NCBI RefSeq assembly: GCF_019655855.1
Contig: NZ_BPFX01000003.1
Span: forward strand, 186,001 to 250,000
Source of the DNA: Pseudomonas paralcaligenes
GTDB lineage: Bacteria > Pseudomonadota > Gammaproteobacteria > Pseudomonadales > Pseudomonadaceae
Length of the DNA: 64,000 nt
Reading direction: 5' to 3'
Under the pieces are notes generated by a model. That model did no database searches and was not told the origin of the DNA. It saw only the letters and a list, made by a program, of their open reading frames with translations. Below, piece after piece: positions 52,119-61,625 of the stretch; within the stretch, counting starts at the first letter, position 1, and every line of letters starts with the position of its first letter. A program made the position numbers and the translations under genes.

Positions 52119-52621
52119 GGCTGCAGCAGCTCGCGGGCCGCGCGCAGGTCGAGCAGGGCGCGCATCATGTGGCGCTCCACCATGTTCAGGCTGATGCCCA
52201 GCTGCTCGGCGATCTCGCGCTGGCCGCAACCCTCGATGCGGGCCAGCCAGAACACCTCGCGGCAGCGCGGCGGCAGGCAGTCGAGGATGCGCTGCAGGGC
52301 CTGCAGGCGCCGCTGCAGGTCGAGCAGGTGCTCGGGCGACGGCATGCAGGCGTCGCCGATGGTATCGAGGACGTCGAGGTCATCGTCCGGCAGCGGGCCG
52401 TAGCGGTTCTCCTTGCGGAAATGGTCGACCAGCACCGAGCGCGCGACGCGCCTCAGGTAGGCGTCGGGCTGGGCGATGGGCTGCTGGTGCTGGGCCAGGG
52501 CGAAGCGCAGCAGGGCGTCGTGCAGCACGTCGTAGGCGCGCTGCACGCAGCGGGTCTGCCGGCTGAGGCTGAGCAGTAGATCGCCGTAGGCCCAGCGCAG
52601 GTCGATGCCGAGCCAGTTCAT
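52115..52621 (-). CDS. FecI-type ECF sigma factor
   Basis: A 168-residue sigma-70 factor of the iron-starvation type. Region 2 includes DAYLRRVARSVLVDHFRKEN (about 53-72) and region 4 GCGQREIAEQLGISLNMVERHMMRALLD (about 130-157, in parts). It heads the fecI-fecR-receptor unit and should drive the receptor gene. The 276-bp region to the divergent receptor contains an AT-rich palindrome and a Fur box. Confidence 0.9.
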   Translation of the reverse strand: MNWLGIDLRWAYGDLLLSLSRQTRCVQRAYDVLHDALLRFALAQHQQPIAQPDAYLRRVARSVLVDHFRKENRYGPLPDDDLDVLDTIGDACMPSPEHLLDLQRRLQALQRILDCLPPRCREVFWLARIEGCGQREIAEQLGISLNMVERHMMRALLDLRAARELLQP

Positions 52622-52732
52622 TCGGCCGATCCCGGCGGTGAGAGGGTGTCGAGAGGGTGGCGGCGGATCGGCACGGGACGGGGCTCGGAGGCGGTGACGG
52701 CGGAAAGGATAAGGGCGGCATCAATCGAACGT

Positions 52733-52753
52733 AAATAAGAAATATTTTTATTT
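52733..52753. promoter_or_regulatory. AT-rich palindrome upstream of fecI (possible Fur site)
   Basis: A 21-bp near-perfect palindrome with arms AAATAAGAAA and TTTTTATTT around TAT lies about 110 bp before the fecI start, in otherwise GC-rich DNA. It has only moderate resemblance to a Fur box. Confidence 0.4.
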
Positions 52754-52852
52754 GAGATGACGCCAGGCGCTCCTCGCCGACCCATTTCGGCGATCACCGG
52801 CGTTTACGTTCTTTACGGCCCCTCTTTCGCTACATGATGTTTGGAATTACCA

Positions 52853-52871
52853 TGATAATTATTCTCATAAA
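52853..52871. promoter_or_regulatory. Fur box upstream of the siderophore receptor
   Basis: TGATAATTATTCTCATAAA fits the Pseudomonas Fur consensus (GATAATGATTCTCATTATC) well. It ends 26 bp before the receptor ATG, so ferric Fur would repress it. Confidence 0.75.
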
Positions 52872-52897
52872 CAACATGCAGTCATTCGGAGCATCCC

Positions 52898-55147
52898 ATG
52901 TCCCTTCTCGTTACCCGGCGTCAGCAGGGCGCTGTAGGTGAGCGCTCGTCCGTGTCCATTCGCCCGCTGGCCTTGGCCGTGCACATGCTGGCGATCGGCA
53001 TCGCCATGCCTTCCCTGGCCCAGGCGGCGGAAACCGCCGAGCAGGCCGAGGATGGCGTCACCCTCGCGCCGCTGTCCATCACCGACACCGCCACCCGGGA
53101 GCGCAATGCCGTCACCGAAGGCACCCAGTCCTACACCACCGAGGCGGCGCGCACCGCCACCCCGTTGAGCATGTCCCTGCGCGAGACACCGCAGTCGGTC
53201 ACCGTGGTCACCCAGCAGCGCATGCGGGATCAGGACATGCAGACCATCACCGACGTGATTAACAACACGACCGGCATCTCGCTGAACCGCTACGAAACCA
53301 GCCGCGGCCAGATCAACGCCCGTGGCTTCGAACTCAACTCGCTGATGATCGACGGCGTGCCGACCATCTGGGAGCAGCCGTGGAGTTCCGGTGAAATCTT
53401 CAACAGTCTGGTCATGTACGACCGCGTCGAAGTGGTGCGTGGCGCCAACGGCCTGATGACCGGCGCGGGCGATCCTTCGGCGTCCATCAACATGGTGCGC
53501 AAGCGCGCCAACAGCCGTGACCTGACGGGTTCCGTGAAGCTCAGCGCCGGCACCTGGGACACCTATGGCACCGAGGGTGACGTGTCCATGGCGCTGAACG
53601 AGGCCGGCACCGTGCGCGCCCGCCTGGTCGGCGAGTTCAACGACGGCGACAGCTGGATCGACATGAACTCGACCCGCCGCGAAACCCTCTACGGCACCAT
53701 GGATATCGACCTGACCGAAAACACCACGCTGTGGTTCGGCCTGAGTCGCCAGGAGACCAACACCGATGCCCCGATGTGGGGTGGCCTGCCGGTCTGGTAT
53801 GCCGATGGCACTCGCACCCACTGGAGCCGCTCCAAGACCACCTCCGCCGACTGGAGCCAGTGGAACAGCAGCCACGAGACCTATTTCGTCAACCTGGATC
53901 ACACCTTCGACAACGATTGGCAGGTCAACCTCAGCTACAACCGTGGCGAGCGCAAGGCGGACTCCTCCCTGCTGTACCTCTCCGGCAACCCGGGCAGGAA
54001 CGGTTCCAGCGGCATGTCGTCCTTCCCTGCGACCTACAAGACCGAAACGACCCAGGACGACTACAGCATCCGCGTGAGCGGCCCTGTCGCCCTGTTCGGC
54101 CGCGATCATGAGCTGGCCTTCGGCTACATTGACAGCCAGCAGGATTTCGATGCCGATCAGGAGGCCGCCCTGAGCGGCTTCGGCGGTCTGGCGGACTTCG
54201 ATGGTTACAATGGCGGCTTCCCGGAGCCGATCTGGGGCCCGCGCGGCGACTACGGCTATGGCGAGGTCGAGCAGAAGGGGATGTACGCCGCCACCCGCCT
54301 GAACCTGACCGACGATCTCAAGGTGATCCTCGGCGCGCGCGACAGCAGCTACGAGAAGACCAGCGACGACATCTACTCCCAGCCGAGCAAGGTCGATGTC
54401 GATCATGAGATCACGCCGTACGCAGGCATCATCTACGACCTCACCGAGAACCTCTCGGCCTACGCCAGCTACACGGAAATCTTCCTGCCGCAGTCGGCGC
54501 GCGACAGCAGCGGCCAGCAGCTGGACCCGATCGTCGGCGAGAGCAACGAGATCGGTCTCAAGGCCGAGTTCTTCGAGGGCCGCCTGAACGCCTCCGCCGC
54601 CGTCTTCAAGATCAAGCAGGACAACCTGGGCAAGAACACCGGCCTGCTGATCGACCCGTCGAACCCGCAAGGCGGCTATGCCTACGAGGCGACCGAGGGC
54701 GCTACCAGCAAGGGCTTCGAGCTGGAGGTCTCCGGCGAGCTGGCACCGGGCTGGAACCTGGCCGCGGGCTACACCCAGTTCAACGCCGAGGATGCCGAGG
54801 GCGACGACGTCAACACCCTGTATCCGACCAAGCTGCTGCGTACCTTCACCACCTACCGTCTGCCGGGCATCTTCAACGACAAGCTGACCATCGGCGGAGG
54901 TGTGAACTGGCAGGACTCCATCTACACCTACGCCACCAACCCGGCCGGCGATCGCGAGAAGATCAAGCAGGATGCCTACGCCCTGGTCAACCTGATGGCG
55001 CGCTACGAGATCACCGAGAACCTCTCGGCCCAGTTGAACGCCAACAACGTGACCGACGAGAAGTACTTCGACATCTTCGACGCCTACGGTGCCCTGACCT
55101 ACGGTGCGCCGCGCAGCTTTACCGCTTCGGCGAAGTACAGCTTCTGA
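52898..55147 (+). CDS. TonB-dependent siderophore receptor (FhuE-like)
   Basis: A 749-residue outer-membrane receptor without an STN domain. Signal region to about residue 43 (LAVHMLAIGIAMPSLAQA), plug with SLRETPQSVTVVTQQRMRDQ and VEVVRGANGLMTGAGDPSAS (about 183-202), barrel with the siderophore-receptor phrase NLSAYASYTEIFLPQSARDS, ending SFTASAKYSF. It resembles FhuE-type coprogen/ferrioxamine receptors. CGGAG lies before the ATG. Codon usage is slightly less GC-rich than its neighbours, possibly a sign of transfer. A terminator follows. Confidence 0.9.
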   Translation: MSLLVTRRQQGAVGERSSVSIRPLALAVHMLAIGIAMPSLAQAAETAEQAEDGVTLAPLSITDTATRERNAVTEGTQSYTTEAARTATPLSMSLRETPQSVTVVTQQRMRDQDMQTITDVINNTTGISLNRYETSRGQINARGFELNSLMIDGVPTIWEQPWSSGEIFNSLVMYDRVEVVRGANGLMTGAGDPSASINMVRKRANSRDLTGSVKLSAGTWDTYGTEGDVSMALNEAGTVRARLVGEFNDGDSWIDMNSTRRETLYGTMDIDLTENTTLWFGLSRQETNTDAPMWGGLPVWYADGTRTHWSRSKTTSADWSQWNSSHETYFVNLDHTFDNDWQVNLSYNRGERKADSSLLYLSGNPGRNGSSGMSSFPATYKTETTQDDYSIRVSGPVALFGRDHELAFGYIDSQQDFDADQEAALSGFGGLADFDGYNGGFPEPIWGPRGDYGYGEVEQKGMYAATRLNLTDDLKVILGARDSSYEKTSDDIYSQPSKVDVDHEITPYAGIIYDLTENLSAYASYTEIFLPQSARDSSGQQLDPIVGESNEIGLKAEFFEGRLNASAAVFKIKQDNLGKNTGLLIDPSNPQGGYAYEATEGATSKGFELEVSGELAPGWNLAAGYTQFNAEDAEGDDVNTLYPTKLLRTFTTYRLPGIFNDKLTIGGGVNWQDSIYTYATNPAGDREKIKQDAYALVNLMARYEITENLSAQLNANNVTDEKYFDIFDAYGALTYGAPRSFTASAKYSF

Positions 55148-55185
55148 GGTATCTGAAGCGGGGCGTACAGCGCCTCGGGTGAAAG

Positions 55186-55216
55186 GAACGCCGGCCCTTG
55201 TGGCCGGCGTTCTGCT
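55186..55216. terminator. bidirectional terminator between receptor and cueR
   Basis: GAACGCCGGCC-CTTGT-GGCCGGCGTTC (55186-55212) is a perfect 11-bp stem with TGCTTTCC after it and AAAG before it, between convergent genes. Confidence 0.8.
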
Positions 55217-55229
55217 TTCCGGCAGTCCG

Positions 55230-55670
55230 TCACCTGGCGCAGTGCTTTCCCGGGCCGCCGCAGTCGTGCCCGTCCGCCGGGCTGCCCGACTCCAGGTCCC
55301 GCAGGATCGGGCAGTCCGGCCGGTCGTCGCCCTGGCAGTGGCCGACCAGCTCGCCCAGGGTGTCGCGCAGGGCGGTCAGTTCCTCGATCTTGCGGTTCAG
55401 CTCGTCCATGTGGGCCAGGGCCAGCGCCTTGACGTCGGCGCTGGCGCGCTCGCGGTCCTGCCAGAGCGCCAGCAGCCTGCCGACTTCCTCCAGGGAGAAG
55501 CCCAGGTCGCGGGAGCGCTTAATGAAGGCCAGCACGTGCAGGTCCTGCGGGCCGTACAGGCGGTAGCCGCTCTCGCTGCGCCCGGCCGGTCGGAGCAGGC
55601 CGATGGATTCGTAGTAGCGGATCATCTTGGCGCTGAGCCCGCTGTGCTTCGCCGCCTGGCCGATGTTCAC
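55230..55670 (-). CDS. cueR: Cu(I)-responsive MerR-family activator
   Basis: A 146-residue MerR regulator. DNA-binding domain [20 protein letters not shown], dimerisation helix about 75-108, and the metal loop [11 protein letters not shown] with Cys112 and Cys120 at the E. coli CueR positions. A His/Cys-rich tail ([12 protein letters not shown]) follows. It overlaps the copA stop by four bases, so copA and cueR form an operon, and it should activate the 19-bp-spacer promoters at 58086 and 58640. Confidence 0.95.
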   Translation of the reverse strand: MNIGQAAKHSGLSAKMIRYYESIGLLRPAGRSESGYRLYGPQDLHVLAFIKRSRDLGFSLEEVGRLLALWQDRERASADVKALALAHMDELNRKIEELTALRDTLGELVGHCQGDDRPDCPILRDLESGSPADGHDCGGPGKHCAR

Positions 55671-58051
55671 GGGCGTTTCTCCCCTTCCGGTTTCCAGGTG
55701 TTGAGCAGCAGCGCATTGCTGACCACGCTGACGCTGGACAGCGCCATGGCGGCGCCGGACAGCATCGGGTTGAGCAGGCCGAAGGCGGCCAGCGGGATGC
55801 CCACCAGGTTGTAGACGAAGGCCCAGAACAGGTTCTGCCGGATCTTGCTCCAGGTGCGCCGGCTGATGGCCAGCGCCGCCGGCACCAGGCGCGGGTCGCC
55901 GCGCATCAGGGTGATGCCGGCGGCGTGCATGGCCACGTCGGTGCCGCCGCCCATGGCGATGCCGACGTCGGCGGCGGCCAGGGCCGGGGCGTCGTTGATG
56001 CCGTCGCCGACCATGGCCACGGTGGCGCCGCCTCGCTTCAGGTCGGCGACGTGGGCGGCCTTGTCCGCCGGCAGCACCTGGGCGTGGACCCGGTCGATGC
56101 CCAGGGCGCGGCCCACGGCGCCGGCGCTGCCGGCGTTGTCGCCGCTGATCAGGTGGCTCTCGATGCCGCGCTCGCGCAGCGCGGCGATGGCTTCGGCCGC
56201 GCCTTCCTTGAGGCTGTCGCCGAAGGCCAGCAGGCCCAGCACCGCGGGCGGCTCACTTTGCTCGATCAGCCAGGACAGGGTGCGGCCCTCGGCCTCCCAG
56301 GCGCCGGCCTGCTGTTGCAGGTCACTGGCCAGCGCCAGTTCGTCGAACAGGCGCTGGTTGCCCAGCGCCAGGGTGCGGCCTTCCACGTCGCCACGGATGC
56401 CGCGTCCCGGCAGCACCTGGCTGGTGGCCAGCGCCGGCAGGTGGATGTCCCGCTCGCCCGCCGCGTCGAGCACGGCGCGCGCCAGCGGGTGCTCGCTGCC
56501 CTGCTGCAGGGCGCCGGCCAGGCGCAGCAGTTCGTTCTCCTCGATGCCGGCGGCGGCCAGGTGGACGACGCGCGGCTGGCCGGAGGTGAGGGTGCCGGTC
56601 TTGTCGAACGCCACCACCGAGACCCGGTGCGCCAGTTCCAGCGCCTCGGCGTCCTTGATCAGGATGCCGTGGCGCGCGGCCACGCCGGTGCCGGCCATGA
56701 TCGCCGCCGGGGTCGCCAGGCCGAGGGCGCAGGGGCAGGCGATCACCAGCACCGCCACGGCGTTGATCAGCGCCTGCTCCACGCCGGCTCCGGCCAGCAG
56801 CCAGCCGCCGAGGGTGAGCAGGGCGATCACCAGCACGGCGGGGACGAACACGCCGCTGACCCGGTCCACCAGTTTCTGGATCGGCGCCTTGGCCGCCTGG
56901 GCGTCTTCCACCAGGCGGATGATCCGCGCCAGCACGGTCTCGCCGCCGAGTGCCGTGGTGCGCACCACCAGCCGGCCTTCGCCGTTGATCGCGCCGCCGG
57001 TGACCCTGTCGCCCGGCGCCTTGGCGACCGGCAGGCTCTCACCGCTGATCAGCGCCTCGTCGGCCTGACTGCGGCCCTCGCTGACCTCGCCGTCCACCGG
57101 GAAGCGTTCGCCGGGGCGCACCACCACCAGGTCGCCGAGGCGCAGGGCGGCCAGGGCCACCTGTTCCTCGCGGCCGTCCACCAGGCGGGTGGCGTGCTCC
57201 GGGCGCAGCGCTTCCAGAGCGCGGATGGCGGCGCTGGTCTGGCGCTTGGCGCGGCTCTCCAGGTACTTGCCCAGCAGCACCAGGGCGATGACCACGGCCG
57301 AGGCCTCGAAATACAGGTGCGGCGCGTGATGGCCCGCGGTGGCCCAGAGGTAGAGGCTGAGGCCGTAGCCGGCGCTGGTGCCCAGGGCCACCAGCAGGTC
57401 CATGTTGCCGGTGCCGGCGCGCACCGCCTTCCAGGCCGCCTTGTAGAAGCGCGCGCCGAGGATGAACTGCACCGGCGTGGCCAGCAGGAGCTGCACCCAG
57501 GGCGGCAGCATCCAGTGCAGCCCGGCCCATTCGGCGAACATCGGCAGCACCAGCGGCGCGGCCAGCAGCAGCGCCAGCACCACCGCCTGGCGCTCGCGGC
57601 GCAGCGCGGCCTGCGGATCGGTCCGCGGGGCTGCATCCAGCAGGCTGGCGGAGTAGCCGGCCTGTTCCACTGCGGCGATCAGCGCGGCCGGGTCGGTGCC
57701 TTCCAGCAGTTCGATGCGGGCGCGCTCGCTGGCCAGGTTGACGCTGGCGCCGCGCACGCCGGGCACCTTGCCCAGGGCGCGCTCGACGCGGCCCACGCAA
57801 CTGGCGCAGGTCATGCCGCCGATGGCCAGCTCCAGGCTGCCGAGCGGCACCTCGTAGCCGGCCTGCTGCACGGCATCCAGCAACGCGCCCAGCTGGCCGG
57901 CGCCGGCCTCGACGTGGGCACGTTCGCTGGCCAGGTTGACGCTGGCGGCGCTCACGCCGGGCACCTTGTTCAGGGCGCGCTCGACGCGGCCGGCGCAGCT
58001 GGCGCAGGTCATGCCGCGGATAGGAAGGTCGAAGGTCTGGGCTGTGCTCAT
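55667..58051 (-). CDS. copA: Cu(I)-exporting P1B-type ATPase
   Basis: A 794-residue P-type ATPase. Two N-terminal metal-binding domains with GMTCASC at 13-19 and 79-85, eight expected membrane helices, the transmembrane CPC at 439-441, phosphorylation motif DKTGT from Asp483, the ATP-binding HP motif ([10 protein letters not shown]) and the hinge [10 protein letters not shown]. It exports cytoplasmic Cu(I). Its promoter carries a CueR palindrome; cueR is the next gene. Confidence 0.96.
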   Translation of the reverse strand: MSTAQTFDLPIRGMTCASCAGRVERALNKVPGVSAASVNLASERAHVEAGAGQLGALLDAVQQAGYEVPLGSLELAIGGMTCASCVGRVERALGKVPGVRGASVNLASERARIELLEGTDPAALIAAVEQAGYSASLLDAAPRTDPQAALRRERQAVVLALLLAAPLVLPMFAEWAGLHWMLPPWVQLLLATPVQFILGARFYKAAWKAVRAGTGNMDLLVALGTSAGYGLSLYLWATAGHHAPHLYFEASAVVIALVLLGKYLESRAKRQTSAAIRALEALRPEHATRLVDGREEQVALAALRLGDLVVVRPGERFPVDGEVSEGRSQADEALISGESLPVAKAPGDRVTGGAINGEGRLVVRTTALGGETVLARIIRLVEDAQAAKAPIQKLVDRVSGVFVPAVLVIALLTLGGWLLAGAGVEQALINAVAVLVIACPCALGLATPAAIMAGTGVAARHGILIKDAEALELAHRVSVVAFDKTGTLTSGQPRVVHLAAAGIEENELLRLAGALQQGSEHPLARAVLDAAGERDIHLPALATSQVLPGRGIRGDVEGRTLALGNQRLFDELALASDLQQQAGAWEAEGRTLSWLIEQSEPPAVLGLLAFGDSLKEGAAEAIAALRERGIESHLISGDNAGSAGAVGRALGIDRVHAQVLPADKAAHVADLKRGGATVAMVGDGINDAPALAAADVGIAMGGGTDVAMHAAGITLMRGDPRLVPAALAISRRTWSKIRQNLFWAFVYNLVGIPLAAFGLLNPMLSGAAMALSSVSVVSNALLLNTWKPEGEKRP

Positions 58052-58085
58052 GGGGGCGGCTCCACTGGATTCGCCCCTAGAATCA

Positions 58086-58106
58086 ACCTTGCCACCTGGG
58101 CAAGGT
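58086..58106 (-). promoter_or_regulatory. CueR-type promoter of copA
   Basis: The palindrome ACCTTGCC-N5-GGCAAGGT is perfect. On the minus strand it lies between TTGACC and GATTCT with a 19-bp spacer, the long spacer typical of MerR-activated promoters. It is 35-55 bp before the copA ATG. Confidence 0.9.
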
Positions 58107-58125
58107 CAAGCGCCGGCTTGTCGCA

Positions 58126-58572
58126 TCAGTAATTGAGCGGCGCTGGGATCAGACGCAGACCCGCGGGTTCCATGGCGATGCGGTACTTGGTCACTTCGCC
58201 GGCGTTGATGCGCAGGGTCTGGCTGTGCAGCTGCTCGAAGCGCGGCTGGCAATGGCCGCCGCCGAGCTGGCCGAGGCGGACCAGCACATTGCCCGGCGGC
58301 AGGTTGAGGGTGACCGACTGGCCCTGGTACAGGCGGGCGGCCAGGTTGCCCTGCAGGTACAGGCCGATGTCGCAGGGGGTGGAGACTTCCAGGCGCTCGC
58401 GGGACACGGTGAGCACGCCGTAGTCGATGGGCGCGCCCAGGGTCATGGGCGCCAGCGGCACGGCGGCGGGCATCGCCGGTGGTGGGGCCGGCACGGCCGG
58501 CGATTCGGGGGGCGCCTGGTCGGCCAGGGCCGGCAGGGCGAGCAGCGCGAACAGGATGGGGAGCGGACGCAT
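58126..58572 (-). CDS. putative periplasmic protein near the copper genes
   Basis: A 148-residue protein with a signal peptide (MRPLPILFALLALPALA), a Pro/Ala-rich linker to about residue 42, and a compact domain (IDYGVLTVSRERLEVSTPCD, GNLAARLYQGQSVTLNLPPG) with two cysteines (in TPCD and GGHCQPRF). No family recognised. It lies between two CueR sites and is divergent from copZ, so a copper-related role is possible but not shown; the 19-bp-spacer promoter at 58640 reads toward copZ. CGGAGG lies before its ATG. Confidence 0.7.
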   Translation of the reverse strand: MRPLPILFALLALPALADQAPPESPAVPAPPPAMPAAVPLAPMTLGAPIDYGVLTVSRERLEVSTPCDIGLYLQGNLAARLYQGQSVTLNLPPGNVLVRLGQLGGGHCQPRFEQLHSQTLRINAGEVTKYRIAMEPAGLRLIPAPLNY

Positions 58573-58639
58573 GGAAAACCTCCGGAAGTTGAAGTCCAGC
58601 TTGGTCCAGCCGGCCCGTGACGACAAGTCGCAAGCCTTG

Positions 58640-58660
58640 ACCTTGCCACGATGGCAAGCT
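58640..58660 (+). promoter_or_regulatory. CueR-type promoter of copZ
   Basis: ACCTTGCC-ACGAT-GGCAAGCT has one mismatch in the palindrome. TTGACC (58637-58642) and GACACT (58662-58667) are separated by 19 bp on the plus strand, the same architecture as the copA promoter. Confidence 0.87.
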
Positions 58661-58701
58661 CGACACTGAGCGCGTCAGTCAAAACTAACGAGGAAAACGC
58701 C

Positions 58702-58899
58702 ATGCAGATTCTGAAAGTGTCGGGCATGACCTGCGGCCACTGCGTCCGCGCCATCACCCAGGCGATACAGGCCGGCGACCCGGCCGCCGAGGTGCAGGTG
58801 GACCTGGGCGCGGGCGAGGTGCGGGTGGCCAGCCGCCTGAGCCTGGAGCAGGTGCTGGCGGCGATCCGCGAGGAAGGCTACGCCGCCGAATCGGCCTAG
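58702..58899 (+). CDS. copZ: copper chaperone (heavy-metal-associated domain)
   Basis: A 65-residue HMA protein MQILKVSGMTCGHC with the Cu(I) site Cys11/Cys14, carrying copper in the cytoplasm to CopA. Length and fold are standard for CopZ. The start at 58702 follows ACGAGGAAAA; a longer in-frame start overlaps the promoter and is rejected. It has its own CueR-type promoter. Confidence 0.94.
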   Translation: MQILKVSGMTCGHCVRAITQAIQAGDPAAEVQVDLGAGEVRVASRLSLEQVLAAIREEGYAAESA

Positions 58900-58903
58900 G
58901 GGC

Positions 58904-59507
58904 TGTTGGCGTTTCGGCGCAACTGCACCGGCGCCAGTTTTTGCGCGGAGCGAGACGCGAAATTCGGTTGCTCCAATGAGCCATCGAGCAACGGTGTTCC
59001 GCGAAAAAACTATGTCTCCGTTGCGTGTTGCAGACGCTACCGCTGCCCTCCTGCGGAAACGGCCTGCTCGCAATATCAATAGGACCCCGTAGGGTGGGTT
59101 AGGCCACAGGCTGTAACCCACCAGCGGAATCGACCGCGGTACCGCCGCTAGGTTATGCCGGCAATCGGCTGGCCCACCCTACGCGCTGTGCCGGCAAGCC
59201 TCTCTATCTGAACGCTGCAGCTGCCTGCCCCTGGATTCCCGCCTGCGCGGGAATGACAGTTTCGGAAGAAATTGGAAATTCCACCTCTACCTCGTCATCC
59301 CCGCGCAGGCGGGGATCCAGAAGGGGTCAGGGCACTACAACATCTGACGGGTACATAGCCAAAAAAGGCCCGTCACTTCGGGTTGCGCGCCAAATAGCCC
59401 CCTCCGTCGTTGCAGGACTTGGCAAGGGAGCACCATTCCCTGCGTCCCACGCCTAGCGGAGCGCCGCCCAGCCTGGCGCGATTTGGCGCTGCGCCGAAAC
59501 GTCAACA
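58904..59507. repeat. composite repeat region bounded by an 18-bp inverted repeat
   Basis: TGTTGGCGTTTCGGCGCA (58904-58921) is matched 17/18 by the reverse complement of 59490-59507. Inside are GCGTGTTGCAGACGCT (59024-59039), a GTAGGGTGGGTTAG...CCCACCCTAC element (59091-59182), and a CCTGCGCGGG inverted pair (59230-59320). The whole 58900-59674 gap has no convincing gene. The ends could be those of a degraded or miniature mobile element. Confidence 0.55.
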
Positions 59508-59674
59508 AACCCTGGGGATGGCCTGAAATAGTCGTAACTCCCGCGCAGGCGGGGCAGCAGCTGTATCGCTGAACAGCGCTTGCGCTGGCCCGAAGGAGAA
59601 TGATCTGGAGACCTCGCAGCGCCTGGACTCCCGCCTGCTCGGGCCTGACGGCAAGGCGCTTTTTCAGCGTTTCC

Positions 59675-60310
59675 CTAGCGTTCGGCGGGCGGCGCCCAGT
59701 CGCGCAGCAGGCCGCGCAGCTGGGCGTCGATCAGCGGGGCGGTGTCGCGCAACGGGTCGAACAGCCCGGGATCGCGGGTCCAGTCGCTGAACAGGCCGAC
59801 CAGCAGGCCGTGGATCGCCCGCGACGCCAGGTGCGGGGTGACCCCCGGCTGCAGGCGCTCGCGGCACCCGGGGCGGGCGAACAGGCTCTCCACCAGCTCG
59901 ATGAACAGGCTGACGAAGGCGTTGTGGCGTTGCTCGGCCTCGCGCAACTCGTCGGTGAACTCACAGCGGTGCAGCAGGATGGTGAAGATGCGCCGCTTCT
60001 GCTCGTCGGTGGCCATGCTGGCCACCGCCTCGATGCACAGGTCGCGCAGCGACAGCAGCGGATCGACGCCGCCGTCGCCGCTCAGGCGCTCGGCCATCTG
60101 CTCCGGCGGCAGGCGCACCTCGCTGAGCATTTCGTGGAACAGATGCGCCTTGTTCTGGAAGTGCCAGTACACCGCTCCGCGCGTCACCCCGGCGGCGCGG
60201 GCGATCTGGTCCAGCGTGCTGTGGGCCACCCCTTTCTCCAGGAACAACTGCTCGGCCGCGGCCAGGATGGCGGCGCGTGTCTGTTCGGCTTGCTCTTTGG
60301 TTCTGCGCAT
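59675..60310 (-). CDS. TetR-family repressor of the RND efflux operon (TtgR/ArpR/AcrR-like)
   Basis: A 211-residue TetR regulator starting MRRTKEQAEQTRAAIL. HTH STLDQIARAAGVTRGAVYWHF (about 31-51, in parts) is typical of TtgR/AcrR-type efflux regulators; HRCEFTDELREAEQR in the ligand domain matches TtgR as well. It is divergent from the efflux genes, and a TtgR-like operator is present. It should bind hydrophobic drugs and derepress the pump. Confidence 0.88.
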   Translation of the reverse strand: MRRTKEQAEQTRAAILAAAEQLFLEKGVAHSTLDQIARAAGVTRGAVYWHFQNKAHLFHEMLSEVRLPPEQMAERLSGDGGVDPLLSLRDLCIEAVASMATDEQKRRIFTILLHRCEFTDELREAEQRHNAFVSLFIELVESLFARPGCRERLQPGVTPHLASRAIHGLLVGLFSDWTRDPGLFDPLRDTAPLIDAQLRGLLRDWAPPAER

Positions 60311-60386
60311 GGCGGGCTGGAGGAATCGGGCTAGGCTCTGTTCTGGAGAGTGCACAGTGTAACGGCTTCGGGGCTGTCGTCGTTGC

Positions 60387-60408
60387 TTACAGACGCACAT
60401 GTATGTAA
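60387..60408. promoter_or_regulatory. TtgR-like operator
   Basis: TTACA-GACGCACATGTA-TGTAA, a 22-bp partial palindrome, closely follows the known ttgR-ttgA operator pattern (TTACA...CATGAATGTAA). It lies 50 bp before the membrane-fusion gene and 77 bp before the tetR start. Confidence 0.7.
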
Positions 60409-60457
60409 ATGCCATGGCAGCCAACAGGCCATTGCCCAAGACGTCACGGAGATGACC

Positions 60458-61612
60458 ATGCCTGCGAGCCCGTTTCCCTTCGTCCTGAAAATGCTGGTGC
60501 TCGGCACGGTATTCAGCCCGCTGCTGCAGGCGGCCGAGCAGGGCGAGCAGCAGATGCCGCCGCCGGAGGTGGTGGTGGAGGTGGCCAGGACCGAATCGGT
60601 GCCGCTGGAGCTGGAGTACGCGGCGCGCACCGCCGGCTACCGCGAGGTGCAGGTGCGCGCCCAGGTCAGCGGCATCCTCCAGGAGCGCACCTACCAGGAG
60701 GGCAGCCAGGTCAAGCGCGGCCAGGTGCTGTTCCGCATCGACCCGCGCCCCTACCAGGCCGCGCTGTCACGGGCCAAGGGTGCGCTGGCGCAGGAGCAGG
60801 CGCGCTACCGGCAGACCGAGCGCGACCTCAAGCGCATCCGCGAACTGCAGAAGAAGGGCTTCGCCAGCGAGAGCGAACTGGACAACGCTGTCTCCAACTT
60901 CGAGCAGAGCAAGGCCAACATCGAGGCCGCCAGGGCCGAGGTCCAGGCCCGCCAGATCGATCTCGACTACACCACCGTCGAGGCGCCGATCTCCGGCATC
61001 ACCAGCAAGGAGACGGTGTCCGAGGGCAGCCTGATGGTGGCGGGCGATCCCAACGCCAGTCTGCTGACCCAGATCACCCAGCTCGACCCGCTCTACGTCA
61101 ACTTCGCCGCCCCGGACCGCGAGGTGGAGCGGGTGCGCAGCGGCCTGGCCGCCGGCACCCTGAAGATGGAAGGCGAGCACATGCGGGTGGAGCTGAAGTT
61201 CGGCGACGGCTCGACCTATCCGACCGAGGGCCGGGTCGACTTCACCGACAGCCTGGTCGACCGCGGCACCGGCACTGTCAGCGTCCGCGCGGTGGTGCCC
61301 AACCCGGAGCAGAGCCTGCTGCCCGGCCAGTTCGTGCGGGTGGTGGTCAAGGGGCTCAGCAAGCCCCAGGCGATCACCGTGCCCGAGCGGGCGATCTCCC
61401 AGGGGCCCAGCGGCACCTTCGTCTACATCGTGGACGAGCAGGGCACGGCGCGGGCGCGCCCGGTGACCACCTCGCAGACCGCCGGCGGCCGCTGGGCGGT
61501 GGACAGCGGGGTGAGCGCCGGCGACAGGGTGATCGTCGAGGGCCTGCCCAAGGTCCGCCCGAACGCGCCGGTGAAGGTGGTCGACAAGCCCGCCACGACT
61601 GCCGCGCAGTAG
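60458..61612 (+). CDS. RND efflux periplasmic adaptor (membrane fusion protein)
   Basis: A 384-residue adaptor. Signal region [17 protein letters not shown] without a lipobox Cys, beta-barrel and lipoyl halves ([16 protein letters not shown] [20 protein letters not shown], about 60-79), coiled-coil hairpin rich in Ala/Arg/Glu (about 95-165), and membrane-proximal domain. The ATG at 60458 is favoured by CGGAG 6 bases upstream over the ATG at 60452. The non-lipidated form recalls MexP/TriA/MexE-like adaptors. It is 13 bases before the pump gene. Confidence 0.9.
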   Translation: MPASPFPFVLKMLVLGTVFSPLLQAAEQGEQQMPPPEVVVEVARTESVPLELEYAARTAGYREVQVRAQVSGILQERTYQEGSQVKRGQVLFRIDPRPYQAALSRAKGALAQEQARYRQTERDLKRIRELQKKGFASESELDNAVSNFEQSKANIEAARAEVQARQIDLDYTTVEAPISGITSKETVSEGSLMVAGDPNASLLTQITQLDPLYVNFAAPDREVERVRSGLAAGTLKMEGEHMRVELKFGDGSTYPTEGRVDFTDSLVDRGTGTVSVRAVVPNPEQSLLPGQFVRVVVKGLSKPQAITVPERAISQGPSGTFVYIVDEQGTARARPVTTSQTAGGRWAVDSGVSAGDRVIVEGLPKVRPNAPVKVVDKPATTAAQ

Positions 61613-61625
61613 AGGAGCGAGCGCC

